This document shows, one piece after another, positions 55,443 through 64,000 of a DNA stretch of 64,000 nt. Positions within the stretch are counted from its first letter, which is position 1. Each line of letters opens with the position of its first letter. The stretch covers positions 194,478-258,477 of the forward strand of contig NZ_JAANNP010000002.1 in the NCBI RefSeq assembly GCF_011250635.1, read 5' to 3'. The DNA is from Motilibacter deserti. GTDB taxonomy: Bacteria; Actinomycetota; Actinomycetes; Motilibacterales; Motilibacteraceae. Both the position numbers and the translations under genes were made by a program. Under the pieces are notes generated by a model. It was not told the DNA's origin. It worked only from the letters and a program-made list of their open reading frames with translations, and searched no databases.

Positions 55443-56108
55443 ATGGGGCTGGTGCGCTGGAAGGACCTCTGCATCGACGCGACCGGCCCGGACCGGGTGT
55501 CGCGCTTCTGGTCGGCGGCTCTGGGCCGCGAGCGGGAGCTCCAGGAAGGCGGCGACGCGGTCCTCCGCGGCGCGGTTCCGGCGCAGACGGTCTGGGTGAA
55601 CCAGGTGCCCGAGGCGAAGACGGTCAAGAACCGAGTCCACCTCGACCTCGTCGCGCCCGACGTGCAGCCGCTCCTCGAGGCCGGCGCGACCCGCTCCGGC
55701 GAGTTCGGCTACGACGGGCACGAGTGGACGGTCCTGCTCGACCCGGAGGGCGGGGAGCTCTGCGTCTTCAGCGACCCGCGCGAGCCGACCGCCCTCGTGG
55801 TGGACAGCAACGACTCCGTCGCCGACGCCGCCTGGTGGGCCGAGCTGCTCGGCGGGACGCCGACGACGGCGCCCGGCGGGCTGCCCCGCTGGGTGTCGGG
55901 GGTCCCCGGCCTCCCGTTCGACGTGCTGAAGTTCGTCGGCGTGCCCGAGCCGAAGACCGTCAAGAACCGGGTGCACTGGGACGTGACCGGGCGGGTCGAG
56001 GACGTCGTCGCGCGCGGCGCCCGGGTGCTCGCCGACCCGCACGGGCAGGCGCGCTGGCACGTCCTCGCGGACCCGGCCGGCAACGAGTTCTGCGTCTTCG
56101 CACCGTGA
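55443..56108 (+). CDS. VOC-fold protein, tandem glyoxalase-like domains
   Basis: A 221-residue protein made of two glyoxalase-like halves. Each contains the same box: VPEAKTVKNRVHLDLVAPD in the first (about 55-73) and VPEPKTVKNRVHWDVTGR in the second (about 163-180), followed by a strand with acidic residues (LLDPEGGELCVF and LADPAGNEFCVF). It could bind a metal and a small molecule; activity is unknown. No Shine-Dalgarno sequence; TAGCCT ends 8 nt before the ATG, suggesting a leaderless transcript. Confidence 0.83.
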   Translation: MGLVRWKDLCIDATGPDRVSRFWSAALGRERELQEGGDAVLRGAVPAQTVWVNQVPEAKTVKNRVHLDLVAPDVQPLLEAGATRSGEFGYDGHEWTVLLDPEGGELCVFSDPREPTALVVDSNDSVADAAWWAELLGGTPTTAPGGLPRWVSGVPGLPFDVLKFVGVPEPKTVKNRVHWDVTGRVEDVVARGARVLADPHGQARWHVLADPAGNEFCVFAP

Positions 56109-56123
56109 CGATCGGCAGGGGCC

Positions 56124-56831
56124 TCAGCCGCCTGTACGCACCTCGAACCGCGGCAGCATGGCCTGGACGAGCGGCCCGATCGCGAGGGCGTAGAGCACTG
56201 TGCCGACCCCGATCGTGCCGCCGAGGGCCCAGCCGATCGCGAGCACGGTGAGCTCGAGCGACGTCCGCACGAGCCGGACCGACCGCCCGGTACGCCGCAC
56301 GAGCCCGGTCATCAGGCCGTCACGCGGTCCCGGGCCGAGCTGGGCGCCGATGTAGGCGGCCCCGGCGACGGCGTTCAGCACGACGCCGGAGACGAGGAAG
56401 GCCACCCGTGCCCACATCGGGCCGGGCGTGTCGACGACCGCGAGGGTCGCGTCGACGGCCACCCCGATGACGAGCGCGTTGCTCACCGTGCCGACGCCGG
56501 GCCACTGGCGCAGTGGGATCCAGAGCAGCAGGACGAGCACGCCCGTGACGATGACGACGGTGCCGAACGACAGCGACGTGCGGGCGGCGACGCCCTGGTG
56601 GAACGCGTCCCACGGGTCGAGCCCGAGCCCGGCCCGGATCATGAGCCCCATGGAGAACCCGTAGAGCACGAGCCCCGCCTGCAGCTGCACGAGCCGGCGG
56701 GCCAGCCGGCCGGCGCGCAGCTGGGCGAGCGGGGAGGGCAGGGGCGGAAGGCCGGCGGCCGGGCGGACGACGTCGGTGGCACTGGTCACGGGCAGACCCT
56801 GCCACGATTGGCTCTCCTGTTGCAGGTCCAT
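56124..56831 (-). CDS. YczE/YitT-like membrane protein
   Basis: A 235-residue protein with about five membrane helices after a 45-residue cytoplasmic lead. LVLYGFSMGLMIRAGLGLDP and WDAFHQG match the YczE group, as do ALVIGVAVDATL and GAQLGPGPRDGLMTGLVRRT. Probably a transporter-like protein of unknown substrate. An alternative start is the GTG at 56789; neither has a good ribosome binding site. Confidence 0.82.
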   Translation of the reverse strand: MDLQQESQSWQGLPVTSATDVVRPAAGLPPLPSPLAQLRAGRLARRLVQLQAGLVLYGFSMGLMIRAGLGLDPWDAFHQGVAARTSLSFGTVVIVTGVLVLLLWIPLRQWPGVGTVSNALVIGVAVDATLAVVDTPGPMWARVAFLVSGVVLNAVAGAAYIGAQLGPGPRDGLMTGLVRRTGRSVRLVRTSLELTVLAIGWALGGTIGVGTVLYALAIGPLVQAMLPRFEVRTGG

Positions 56832-56939
56832 TTCTGCAGCAGTGGCCCACGCCCAGGTCCGAGCCCGCCGGGCCGGACCCCGGAAGCCCGGTTAGCGTGG
56901 GCGGACCACTGCACTCGAGAACGGGCGGCGACGGGCGGC

Positions 56940-58214
56940 ATGACGCGATCGGCGATGAACTGGGCCGGCAACATCACCTTCGGTGCCGAGCGCTGTGCCG
57001 CACCCGCCTCCGTGGCCGAGCTGCAGCGGCTCGTCGCGGGCGCCGAGCGCGTGCGGGCTCTCGGCTCTGGGCACTCGTTCAACCGGATCGCCGACACGAA
57101 CGGGCTGCAGATCGCCGTCGAGACCCTGCCGCGCAGCGTCGAGGTGTCGGGGGAGAGCGGGCGCCCGGTCGCGGTGGTCCGCGGCGGCGTCCGCTTCGCC
57201 GACCTGACCGGAGAGCTCGAGGCAGCGGGCTATGCGCTGCACAACCTCGGGTCGCTGCCCCACATCTCGGTCGCAGGGGCGTGCGCCACGGGCACGCACG
57301 GCTCGGGTGTGGGCAACGGCTGCCTCGCCACCGCCGTGTCCGCCCTGGAGCTGGTCACCGCCACCGGCGACCTTGTCACCCTGACCCGCGCGGGCGACCC
57401 GGACCGGCTCGCCGGCGCCGTCGTCGGCCTGGGCGCCGTCGGCATCGTGGTGGGCGTCACGCTCGACCTGCAGCCGACGTTCTCGGTCCGGCAGTACGTC
57501 TACGAAGGGCTGACGGCCGGCGTGCTCCGCGAGCGCTTCGAGGAGGTGCTGTCGGCGGCGTACAGCGTGAGCGTGTTCACCGACTGGCGCTCTGACGACC
57601 TGCGCCAGGTGTGGCTGAAGCAGCGCGTCGACGAGCCGGCCTCCGCGGTCGGCGGCGCGGAGTGGCTCGGCGCCCGGCTGGCCGACGGCCCGCGCAACCC
57701 CGTGCCGGAGATGTCGTCGATCCACTGCACCGAGCAGCTCGGCGTGCCGGGGCCGTGGCACGAGCGGCTGCCGCACTTCAAGCGCGGGTTCACCCCGAGC
57801 AGCGGCGAGGAGCTGCAGAGCGAGTACTTCGTGTCGCGCCAGGACGCCGTCGCCGCGTTCGACGCGCTCTCCTCGATCCGGGAGCAGATCGCGGGCGTGC
57901 TGCAGATCAGTGAGATCCGCGCGATCGCCGCCGACGAACTCTGGATGAGCATGTCGTACGGCCAGGACGCCGTCGCGTTCCACTTCACCTGGATCAAGGA
58001 CACGGCCTCGGTCATCCCGGTCGTGCGCGCCGTCGAGGAGCAGCTCGAGCCGTTCCGCGCGCGCCCGCACTGGGGCAAGGTCTTCGAGACCCCGGCATCG
58101 GTGGTGGGCGGCCTCTACGAGCGGATGCCCGACTTCGTGGGCCTGCTCGCGGAGCTCGACCCCGAAGGGAAGTTCCGCAACGCGTTCCTGGACGAGTACG
58201 TCCCGCGCGGCTGA
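56940..58214 (+). CDS. Alditol oxidase (FAD-linked)
   Basis: A 424-residue vanillyl-alcohol-oxidase-fold flavoenzyme very like Streptomyces AldO, which oxidises xylitol and sorbitol to aldoses with release of hydrogen peroxide. His45 in LGSGHSFN is the expected covalent FAD attachment point. NLGSLPHISVAGACATGTHG and SGVGNG bind FAD. Catalytic-side segments SVFTDWRSDD, CTEQLGVPGPWHERLPHFK, FTPSSGEELQSEYF and RPHWGKVF agree with AldO along the whole length. The ATG at 56940 gives MTRSAMNWAGNITF. Confidence 0.9.
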   Translation: MTRSAMNWAGNITFGAERCAAPASVAELQRLVAGAERVRALGSGHSFNRIADTNGLQIAVETLPRSVEVSGESGRPVAVVRGGVRFADLTGELEAAGYALHNLGSLPHISVAGACATGTHGSGVGNGCLATAVSALELVTATGDLVTLTRAGDPDRLAGAVVGLGAVGIVVGVTLDLQPTFSVRQYVYEGLTAGVLRERFEEVLSAAYSVSVFTDWRSDDLRQVWLKQRVDEPASAVGGAEWLGARLADGPRNPVPEMSSIHCTEQLGVPGPWHERLPHFKRGFTPSSGEELQSEYFVSRQDAVAAFDALSSIREQIAGVLQISEIRAIAADELWMSMSYGQDAVAFHFTWIKDTASVIPVVRAVEEQLEPFRARPHWGKVFETPASVVGGLYERMPDFVGLLAELDPEGKFRNAFLDEYVPRG

Positions 58215-58230
58215 GCGCCGGAGGCAGGAA

Positions 58231-58266
58231 GTGCGCACGTGTGAACGCGTGTTCGCATGTGCGCAC
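58231..58266 (+). terminator. Terminator of the alditol oxidase gene
   Basis: A 16-bp stem (58231-58246 with 58251-58266) including two G-U pairs and a GCGT loop, 16 nt after the stop. As DNA it is also an imperfect palindrome and could be a protein-binding site. Confidence 0.6.
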
Positions 58267-58310
58267 GCGCGCCTCCATCCGGGTGATGCGCACGCCCTGC
58301 CCCCACGAGG

Positions 58311-58352
58311 CGTGACGGGGGCTCGTTCCTCCCGAGAGGGGGGGCCGTCACG
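58311..58352 (-). terminator. Terminator hairpin of the YitT gene
   Basis: CGTGACGG (58311-58318) pairs with CCGTCACG (58345-58352), with an inner CTCG/CGAG. It overlaps the minus-strand stop codon. Confidence 0.5.
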
Positions 58353-58986
58353 CCCCGAGATAGCGCCCCGGCCGGTGGTTCATCGCGAGCACGAGGTTCA
58401 CGACGAGGGCGCCGGCGACCGAGACGAGCACGGTGCCCGCCGGCAGCACGAGCGCGGACAGGGCGAGGACGCACGCGTCCAGGGCCAGCTGCACGTAGCC
58501 GGCGCGCCAGCCGAGCCGTTCCTGCGCGAGCAGCGCGACGACGTTGAAGCCGCCGAGGCTGGCCCGGTGACGGAAGAGGATGAGCATCCCGACGCCGGCG
58601 GAGAGGTTGCCGACCAGCGCGCCATAGACCGGCTCCAGCGCGGAGACCGACATCGCGTGCGGGTGCAGCAGCAGGAACGCGGTGACGAGCACCGTCGCGA
58701 CGACGGAGCGGACGGCGAAGCCCCAGCCCTTGCGCAGGCCGGCGAGGAGGAGGAACGGCGAGTTCACGGCGACGTAGACGGCGGCGAACGGGACCGGCAG
58801 CGCGTGGCCCAGCAGCAGCCCGACGCCGGCCGTGCCCCCGGTCACCGCGCCGGCGGTGTCGATCAGGAACAGGCCGAGCGAGGCCAGGAAGGCGCCGGTC
58901 ACCAGGCTGACGAGGTCCTCGACCGCGGAGTGCCGCGGCGGGGGCGCGGCCTCCGGCGCCGGGCGGGCCACCGAGTCGACGATCAT
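58348..58986 (-). CDS. YitT-family membrane protein
   Basis: A 212-residue protein with about six membrane helices. LIDTAGAVTGGTAGVGLLLG and the inner SPFLLLAGLRKGWGFAVRSV, then GVGMLILFRHRASLGGFNVV, fit the YitT/DUF161 family lacking the C-terminal soluble domain. Substrate unknown. ATG at 58986, about 100 bp from the divergent AsnC-type regulator, which may control it. Confidence 0.83.
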   Translation of the reverse strand: MIVDSVARPAPEAAPPPRHSAVEDLVSLVTGAFLASLGLFLIDTAGAVTGGTAGVGLLLGHALPVPFAAVYVAVNSPFLLLAGLRKGWGFAVRSVVATVLVTAFLLLHPHAMSVSALEPVYGALVGNLSAGVGMLILFRHRASLGGFNVVALLAQERLGWRAGYVQLALDACVLALSALVLPAGTVLVSVAGALVVNLVLAMNHRPGRYLGA

Positions 58987-59087
58987 GGGCTACAGGATGG
59001 TGTCGGTGCTGCAGGACGAGCAACAGGCGTGCGACGCGCTGAGCATTCTGCCGCGCTGAGCGGGATCAGGTGTGTCACTCTGCTCAG

Positions 59088-59552
59088 GTGGACCAGCTGG
59101 ACGCCCGGATCCTCCTCGCCCTCGACGACGACCCTGACGCGACGAGCCTCGCCCTTGCCCGCCGCCTCGGCATCGCGCGCAACACGCTGCAGGCGCGGCT
59201 CCAGCGGCTGGCGGCCTCGGGTGCGGTGCGCGAGTTCAGCCGCCGGGTCGACCCGGCGGCGCTCGGGCGCGGGCTGGTGGCGTTCGTCTCGATCGAGCTG
59301 AGCCAGACGACGGGCCGGCGCGCCCCGGCCGCGCTGCGGGCGTACCCCGAGGTAGTCGAGATGCACTCCACGACCGGGCAGAGCGACCTGCTGCTCAAGG
59401 TGGTCGCCCGCGACCCGGCCGACCTGCACCGGCTGACGGGGGAGTTCCTGACCGTGCCGGAGGTGGTGCGCACGAGCACGACGATCTCGCTGCAGGAGGA
59501 GATGCCACTGCGGCTGCGGGCGTTGCTGGAGGCCGTGGCGGGGGAGGGCTGA
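59088..59552 (+). CDS. Lrp/AsnC-family transcriptional regulator
   Basis: A 154-residue regulator. The winged HTH (about 3-60) includes DQLDARILLALDDDPDATSL and GIARNTLQARLQRLAASGAV. The RAM effector domain (about 65-148) has LVAFVSIELSQ, VVEMHSTTGQSDLLLKVVAR and TSTTISLQEEMPL. It likely senses an amino acid. The GTG at 59088 gives the usual MDQLDARIL start; an in-frame GTG at 59070 would add six residues. Divergent from the YitT gene. Confidence 0.88.
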   Translation: MDQLDARILLALDDDPDATSLALARRLGIARNTLQARLQRLAASGAVREFSRRVDPAALGRGLVAFVSIELSQTTGRRAPAALRAYPEVVEMHSTTGQSDLLLKVVARDPADLHRLTGEFLTVPEVVRTSTTISLQEEMPLRLRALLEAVAGEG

Positions 59553-59609
59553 GGGGCCGCGCACCCGGTGGCCGCCCCGGCGCGGAGCCGCCGGGAGAGG
59601 TCCTGCTGG

Positions 59610-59681
59610 TGCCCCCGGCAGGATTCGAACCTGCGCACACGGCTCCGGAGGCCGATGCTCTATCCCCTGAGCTACGGGGGC
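59610..59681 (-). tRNA. tRNA-Arg (anticodon CCG)
   Basis: A complete cloverleaf on the minus strand: acceptor GCCCCCG/CGGGGGC, D arm GCTC/GAGC, anticodon loop CTCCGGA with anticodon CCG (reads CGG), and T arm GCAGG-TTCGAAT-CCTGC. The discriminator is A and the CCA end is encoded (to 59607). CGG is a common codon in this genome. It lies 0.6 kb from argS on the opposite strand. Confidence 0.95.
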
Positions 59682-59792
59682 TCGGGCGGGCCAAACGATA
59701 CCAGCGTGCCGGGCGGGTGCGCGGTCGCCCCGGCGCGGGGCCAGTTCCCGATCGCCCCGCGGGGCGGCATCGGCCGCGGCTAGCCTGGCCGC

Positions 59793-60188
59793 GTGGCGCG
59801 CGTCCTCGTCGTCGACGACACCGACAACATCCGGAACCTCATCGTCATGAACCTCACCCTCGAGGGGTTCGAGGTCGTCACCGCGGTCGACGGGCTCGAC
59901 GCCCTCGAGAAGGTGGTCGACGCCGCCCCCGACGTGATCACCCTCGACGTGGTCATGCCGCGGCTCGACGGCTTCAAGACCGCGGAGCGGCTACGGGCGG
60001 ACCCGCGGACCCGCCACATCCCCATCGCGATGGTGAGTGCGTCGGCGCAGGCGTCGGACCTGCGGCGCGGCACGGAGACCGGCGTCGACGCCTACGTCAC
60101 CAAGCCGTTCGACCCCGACGAGCTGGTCCGGGTCGTACGCGGGCTGGCCGAGACGGGCAGGAGCCCGGTCCCGGACAGCCCGGCCTGA
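59793..60188 (+). CDS. Stand-alone response-regulator receiver protein
   Basis: A 131-residue CheY-like protein with only a receiver domain. Asp8, Asp9 and phosphoacceptor Asp52 (LDVVMPRLDG), the Ser/Thr at MVSASA and Lys104 in VTKPF are all present. No output domain and no kinase gene nearby. TAGCCT ends 6 nt before the GTG and there is no Shine-Dalgarno sequence, so the mRNA is probably leaderless. Confidence 0.9.
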   Translation: MARVLVVDDTDNIRNLIVMNLTLEGFEVVTAVDGLDALEKVVDAAPDVITLDVVMPRLDGFKTAERLRADPRTRHIPIAMVSASAQASDLRRGTETGVDAYVTKPFDPDELVRVVRGLAETGRSPVPDSPA

Positions 60189-60295
60189 GAGCACCCGCCG
60201 CCGTCGCCTGCGCCCGGCCGACCGGGCCGGCGGCGAGCGGGTGAGCGCGGGACGACGGCGCAGGACCGGGGTGGCCAGCCCGGTAGGCTCGACGG

Positions 60296-61957
60296 GTGAC
60301 TCCCTCCGATCTCGCCGATGCCGTCCTCCGCGCCGTACGCGAGGCCGTCGACGCGGGTGAGCTGTCGGTGACGCCTCCCGCCGCCGTGGCCGTGGAGCGC
60401 CCGAAGCAGAAGGAGCACGGCGACTACGCGACCAACATCGCGCTGCAGCTCGCCAAGCCCGCCGGGCGCCCGCCGCGCCAGGTCGCCGAGCTGATCGCCG
60501 CCCGGCTGCGGCCGACGCCGGGCATTGCCGAGGTCGACATCGCCGGGCCGGGCTTCCTCAACGTACGCCTGGAAGCCGCCGCGGCCGGCGTGGCCGCGCG
60601 CCGCATCGTCGAGGCCGGCGCGGAGTACGGCCGCAACGACTCCCTCGCCGGGCAGCGCGTCAACCTCGAGTTCGTCTCGGCCAACCCGACCGGGCCGCTG
60701 CACCTCGGGCACGTGCGCTGGGCGGCGGTCGGCGACTGCCTGGGCCGCCTGCTCGACGCCTCCGGGGCGGCGGTCACGCGCGAGTTCTACGTCAACGACG
60801 CCGGCGCCCAGATGGACAAGTTCGGCGCCTCCATCAGGGCCCGGGCGCTGGGGGAGGAGCCGCCCGAGGGCGGCTACCTCGGGGCGTACGTCAACGACCT
60901 CGCGCGCGAGGTGCTGGCCGCCCGGCCCGACATCCTCGAGCTGCCCGAGGACGAGCAGAGCGCCGCGTTCCGCGAGGAGGGCTACAAGGCCCAGCTCGCC
61001 GAGCAGCAGCGCACGCTCGAGTCGTTCCGCACGCACTTCGACGTCTGGTTCTCCGAGCGCACGCTGCACGCGGGCGGCGGCGTCGAGAAGGCGATCGCGA
61101 CGCTGCGCGAGCAGGGCCACGTCTACGACTCCGAGGGCGCGGTCTTCCTGCGCACGACGGACTTCGGCGACGACAAGGACCGCGTCCTGGTCAAGAGCGA
61201 CGGCAGCATGACCTACTTCGCCGCCGACTGCGCCTACTACCTGGACAAGCGCGGCCGCGGCTTCGACCGGCTGGTCTACATGCTCGGCGCGGACCACCAC
61301 GGCTACGTCAACCGGCTGCGCGCCATCGCGGCCTGCGCCGGCGACGACCCGGAGACGACGGTCGAGGTGCTCATCGGGCAGTTCGTCAAGGTCGTGCAGG
61401 GTGGGGAGGAGCTCAAGCTCTCCAAGCGCGCCGGCAACGTGGTCACCCTCGAGGACGTGGTCGACCTGGCCGGGGTCGACGCGGTCCGCTACGCGCTCGC
61501 GCGCTCGTCGACCGACTCGACGCTCGTCCTGGACATCGACCTGCTGACCAAGCAGGCCAACGACAACCCGGTGTTCTACGTGCAGTACGCGCACGCCCGC
61601 ATCAGCGGCGTGCTGCGCAACGCGCGCGACCTGGGGATCGAGCGGGGCGACGCCGAGAGCTTCGACCCGTCGCTGCTGTCGCACGAGCGCGAGGCGGACC
61701 TGCTCGGGGCCCTCGGCGAGTTCCCGCGGGTCGTCGCCACCTCGGCGGAGCTGCGCGAGGCGCACCGCGTGGCGCGCTATCTCGAGGCGCTCGCCGGCAC
61801 CTACCACCGGTTCTACGACGCGTGCCGCGTGCTGCCGATGGGCGACGAGGAGCCAACCGACCTCAACCGCGCCCGGCTCTGGCTCTGCGAGGCCACGCGC
61901 GTCGTGCTCGCCAACGGCCTGGCGCTGCTGGGCGTCAACGCTCCGGAGCGGATGTAG
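60296..61957 (+). CDS. argS: Arginyl-tRNA synthetase
   Basis: A 553-residue class I synthetase. The Add-1 N-domain (about 1-95), the HIGH-type signature [15 protein letters not shown] (about 129-143), the KMSK-type loop [10 protein letters not shown] (about 377-386) and the C-terminal anticodon-binding domain with YVQYAHARI are in order. GTG start, no Shine-Dalgarno sequence, TAGGCT ending 6 nt upstream. It heads an operon with lysA and hom, a common actinobacterial order, close to a tRNA-Arg gene. Confidence 0.95.
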   Translation: MTPSDLADAVLRAVREAVDAGELSVTPPAAVAVERPKQKEHGDYATNIALQLAKPAGRPPRQVAELIAARLRPTPGIAEVDIAGPGFLNVRLEAAAAGVAARRIVEAGAEYGRNDSLAGQRVNLEFVSANPTGPLHLGHVRWAAVGDCLGRLLDASGAAVTREFYVNDAGAQMDKFGASIRARALGEEPPEGGYLGAYVNDLAREVLAARPDILELPEDEQSAAFREEGYKAQLAEQQRTLESFRTHFDVWFSERTLHAGGGVEKAIATLREQGHVYDSEGAVFLRTTDFGDDKDRVLVKSDGSMTYFAADCAYYLDKRGRGFDRLVYMLGADHHGYVNRLRAIAACAGDDPETTVEVLIGQFVKVVQGGEELKLSKRAGNVVTLEDVVDLAGVDAVRYALARSSTDSTLVLDIDLLTKQANDNPVFYVQYAHARISGVLRNARDLGIERGDAESFDPSLLSHEREADLLGALGEFPRVVATSAELREAHRVARYLEALAGTYHRFYDACRVLPMGDEEPTDLNRARLWLCEATRVVLANGLALLGVNAPERM

Positions 61958-61959
61958 CC

Positions 61960-63378
61960 ATGCGCGCACACGAGGCCGGCGCCCTCCACGGGCAGGCCGG
62001 GGACCACGGCCCCGCCTGGCTGCGGGTGCCCGACGACGTCAACGCGCTCGTGCCGGTCCTCTGGTCCGAGCACGTGGCGCGCGCCGAGGACGGGGCGCTG
62101 CGCGTGGCCGGCCTCGACGTCCGCGAGCTGGCGCAGGAGTTCGGGACGCCGGCCTACATCCTGGACGAAGCAGATTTCAGGAACCGGGCGCGTGCCTTCC
62201 GTGAAGCGTTCGCGCCGGCGACGGTCTACTACGCGGCCAAGGCGTTCTTCTCCGTCGCCGTCGCCCGCTGGGTGCTCGAGGAGGGGCTCAGCGTCGACGT
62301 GAGCACCGGCGGCGAGCTCGCCGTGGCCCTCGCGGCCGGGGTGCCCGGCGAGCGGCTCGTCTTCCACGGCAACAACCGCTCGGCGGCGGAGCTGGGCCGG
62401 GCGATGGACGCCAACGTCGCGCGCATCGTCGTGGACTCCTACGACGAGATCGAGCGCGTGGCGCGGGTCGCGGCCGAGCGCGGCATCCGGCAACGCGTGA
62501 TCGTGCGGGTCACCGTCGGGGTCGAGGCGCACACCCACGAGTTCATCGCGACCGCGCACGAGGACCAGAAGTTCGGGCTCTCGCTCGCCGGCGGTGCGGC
62601 CGACGAGGCCGTACGCCGCATCCTCGCGGCGCCCTCGCTCGAGCTCGTCGGCCTGCACAGCCACATCGGCTCGCAGATCTTCGACACGGCCGGCTTCGAG
62701 ATCGCCACGCGCCGGCTGCTCGGCATGCTCCACCGGCTGCGCGGCGAGCACGGCATCGAGCTGCCCGAGGTGGACCTCGGCGGCGGCTTCGGCATCGCCT
62801 ACACCACCCAGGACGACCCGCAGCCGCCCAGGGTGCTCGCCGAGAGCATGCGCGCCATCGTCGAGCGTGAGTGCGCCGCGCTGGGCATGGACGTCCCGCA
62901 CGTGTCGATCGAGCCGGGCCGCGCCATCGCGGGGCCGACGACGTTCACCCTCTACGAGGTCGGCACGGTCAAGGACGTCGCGCTCGACGGCGGCCGCCGC
63001 CGCACCTACGTCGCCGTCGACGGCGGCATGAGCGACAACATCCGCACCGCGCTCTACGACGCGAGCTACTCCGCGACGCTGGCGTCGCGCCGCTCGGACG
63101 CCGGGCCGGTGCTCTCGCGGGTGGTCGGCAAGCACTGCGAGAGCGGCGACGTCGTGGTCAAGGACGAGTTCCTGCCCGCCGACGTGGCGCCGGGCGACCT
63201 CGTCGCCGTGCCCGGCACGGGCGCCTACTGCCGGTCGATGGCCAGCAACTACAACCACGTCCCCCGGCCGCCGGTCGTGGCCGTGCGTGACGGGGCGGCC
63301 CGGGTGCTGCTCCGGCGCGAGACCGAGCAGGACCTGCTGCGCCTCGACACCGGGCTCGACGTGGAAGAGGGGGCCTGA
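61960..63378 (+). CDS. lysA: Diaminopimelate decarboxylase
   Basis: A 472-residue PLP enzyme, last step of lysine synthesis from meso-diaminopimelate. The Schiff-base Lys is in VYYAAKAFFS (about 88-97), GLHSHIGSQI binds the cofactor phosphate region, EPGRAIAG and the late HCESGDVVVKDEF with the active-site Cys are present. It starts 2 nt after the argS stop with GGAG ahead, and hom follows after 1 nt. Confidence 0.95.
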   Translation: MRAHEAGALHGQAGDHGPAWLRVPDDVNALVPVLWSEHVARAEDGALRVAGLDVRELAQEFGTPAYILDEADFRNRARAFREAFAPATVYYAAKAFFSVAVARWVLEEGLSVDVSTGGELAVALAAGVPGERLVFHGNNRSAAELGRAMDANVARIVVDSYDEIERVARVAAERGIRQRVIVRVTVGVEAHTHEFIATAHEDQKFGLSLAGGAADEAVRRILAAPSLELVGLHSHIGSQIFDTAGFEIATRRLLGMLHRLRGEHGIELPEVDLGGGFGIAYTTQDDPQPPRVLAESMRAIVERECAALGMDVPHVSIEPGRAIAGPTTFTLYEVGTVKDVALDGGRRRTYVAVDGGMSDNIRTALYDASYSATLASRRSDAGPVLSRVVGKHCESGDVVVKDEFLPADVAPGDLVAVPGTGAYCRSMASNYNHVPRPPVVAVRDGAARVLLRRETEQDLLRLDTGLDVEEGA

Positions 63379-63379
63379 G

Positions 63380-64000
63380 GTGGACAAGCCGCTGCGCGTG
63401 GCGCTGCTGGGCTGCGGGGTCGTCGGCAGCGAGGTCGCGCGACTGATCGTCGAGAACGGCGACGACCTGGCCGCCCGCGTCGGGCGGCCGCTCGAGCTCG
63501 CCGGCATCGCCGTGCGCCGCAAGCGCGAGCGTCCCGGCCTGCCCGTCGACCCCGACCTCTTCACCACCGATGCCACCGGCCTCGTCAGCCGGGACGACAT
63601 CGACCTCGTCGTCGAGGTCATCGGCGGCATCGAGCCCGCGCGGTCGCTCATCCTCGCGGCGATGAAGAACGGCGCGTCGGTCGTCAGCGCCAACAAGGCA
63701 CTGCTCGCCGAGGACGGCGCGACGCTCTTCGCGGCCGCTCAGGAGCACGGCGTGGACCTCTACTACGAGGCCGCCGTGGCCGGTGCCATCCCGATCCTGC
63801 GCCCGCTGCGCGAGTCTCTCGTCGGCGATCAGGTGCAGCGTGTTTTGGGAATCGTGAATGGCACGACGAACTTCATCCTTTCGAGCATGGACGAGACCGG
63901 CGCCGGCTTCGCGGAGGCGCTGGACGAGGCAACGGCGCTCGGCTATGCGGAGGCCGACCCGACCGCCGACGTCGAGGGCTTCGACGCCGCCGCGAAGGCC
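63380..64000 (+). CDS. hom: Homoserine dehydrogenase, 3' truncated by window end
   Basis: The first 207 codons of an enzyme that reduces aspartate semialdehyde to homoserine. The NAD(P) fold has VALLGCGVVGSEVARLI (about 7-23), followed by DLVVEVIGGIEPA, VVSANKALLA and the start of the catalytic domain VLGIVNGTTNFILSSM and GYAEADPTADVEGFDAA. The frame stays open to the last base. GTG start, 1 nt after the lysA stop, so translation is coupled. Confidence 0.93.
   Translation, partial: MDKPLRVALLGCGVVGSEVARLIVENGDDLAARVGRPLELAGIAVRRKRERPGLPVDPDLFTTDATGLVSRDDIDLVVEVIGGIEPARSLILAAMKNGASVVSANKALLAEDGATLFAAAQEHGVDLYYEAAVAGAIPILRPLRESLVGDQVQRVLGIVNGTTNFILSSMDETGAGFAEALDEATALGYAEADPTADVEGFDAAAKA

Noticed and set aside
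61955-61962. Possible lysine riboswitch or T-box ahead of lysA
   Set aside because: Only 2 nt separate argS and lysA, leaving no room for a leader.

Overview
The window is about 72-75% G+C by eye, with abundant GTG/TTG starts and codons ending in G or C. Its gene set is that of the Actinomycetota. Lineage markers are the SigR/RsrA pair, the 24-residue ribosomal protein bL37, the fused 2-oxoglutarate metabolism protein Kgd with its small DUF6104 partner, nickel superoxide dismutase with its protease SodX, polyphosphate glucokinase, acVLRF1 and an Rv2629-type ribosome factor. I cannot name the genus from sequence alone. There are no insertion sequences, phage genes or CRISPR arrays, and the window reads as ordinary chromosome.

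Layout. 1-3.5 kb: the 3' end of a secreted RTX/Calx-beta protein, then a divergent aldo/keto reductase and MmyB-type regulator. 3.6-9.2 kb (mostly minus strand): class III aminotransferase and phosphoglucomutase, a small secreted protein, acVLRF1 and an AGE-family sugar epimerase. 9.5-13.6 kb: zinc alcohol dehydrogenase, a three-gene overlapping operon ending in a PAS-GAF-ANTAR regulator, and a zinc-ribbon protein. 13.7-20.3 kb: a complete sugar ABC importer (binding protein, two permeases, ATPase), then a phosphotransferase-fold protein with a damaged catalytic loop and a DeoR-type regulator. 20.5-25.1 kb: secreted GH20 hexosaminidase, polyphosphate glucokinase and signal peptidase I. 25.2-36.4 kb: the hisN / rsgA / aroA / sigR / rsrA / bL37 neighbourhood, interrupted by a HAD phosphatase and a large SpoIIE-type multisensor phosphatase. 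36.4-43 kb: DUF5317, PilT ATPase, DUF2804, GT39, GNAT, YihY and a second DeoR regulator. 43.2-47.2 kb: sodN and sodX divergent, then a Tat-exported GH92 mannosidase. 47.3-52.1 kb: ATPase, DUF6104 and kgd on the minus strand. 52.3-55.3 kb: a stress island of DsbA-like protein, Rv2629-like ribosome hibernation factor and nucleotidyltransferase, divergent from a DUF2795 gene. 55.4-59.6 kb: VOC protein, YczE, alditol oxidase, YitT and AsnC. 59.6-64 kb: tRNA-Arg(CCG), a lone receiver protein, argS, lysA and the start of hom.

How the genes work together. Glycan and sugar use is the main accessory theme: exported GH20 and GH92 enzymes, an ABC importer, an epimerase, polyphosphate glucokinase and phosphoglucomutase. 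The epimerase and GH92 genes carry the same LacI-type half-site pattern in their promoters, which suggests one regulon. Stress and redox control is the second theme: SigR/RsrA with a matching autoregulatory promoter, NiSOD, ANTAR and SpoIIE regulators, and a divergent pair of SigB-type promoters in front of the hibernation-factor operon and the DUF2795 gene. Many starts lack a Shine-Dalgarno sequence and have a TANNNT hexamer 6-8 nt upstream, as expected of leaderless actinobacterial transcripts. The points most worth follow-up are the hibernation-factor island, the shared epimerase/GH92 operator, the dual-start sigR leader and the ATPase gene whose frame begins directly after the DUF6104 stop with no ATG, GTG or TTG.
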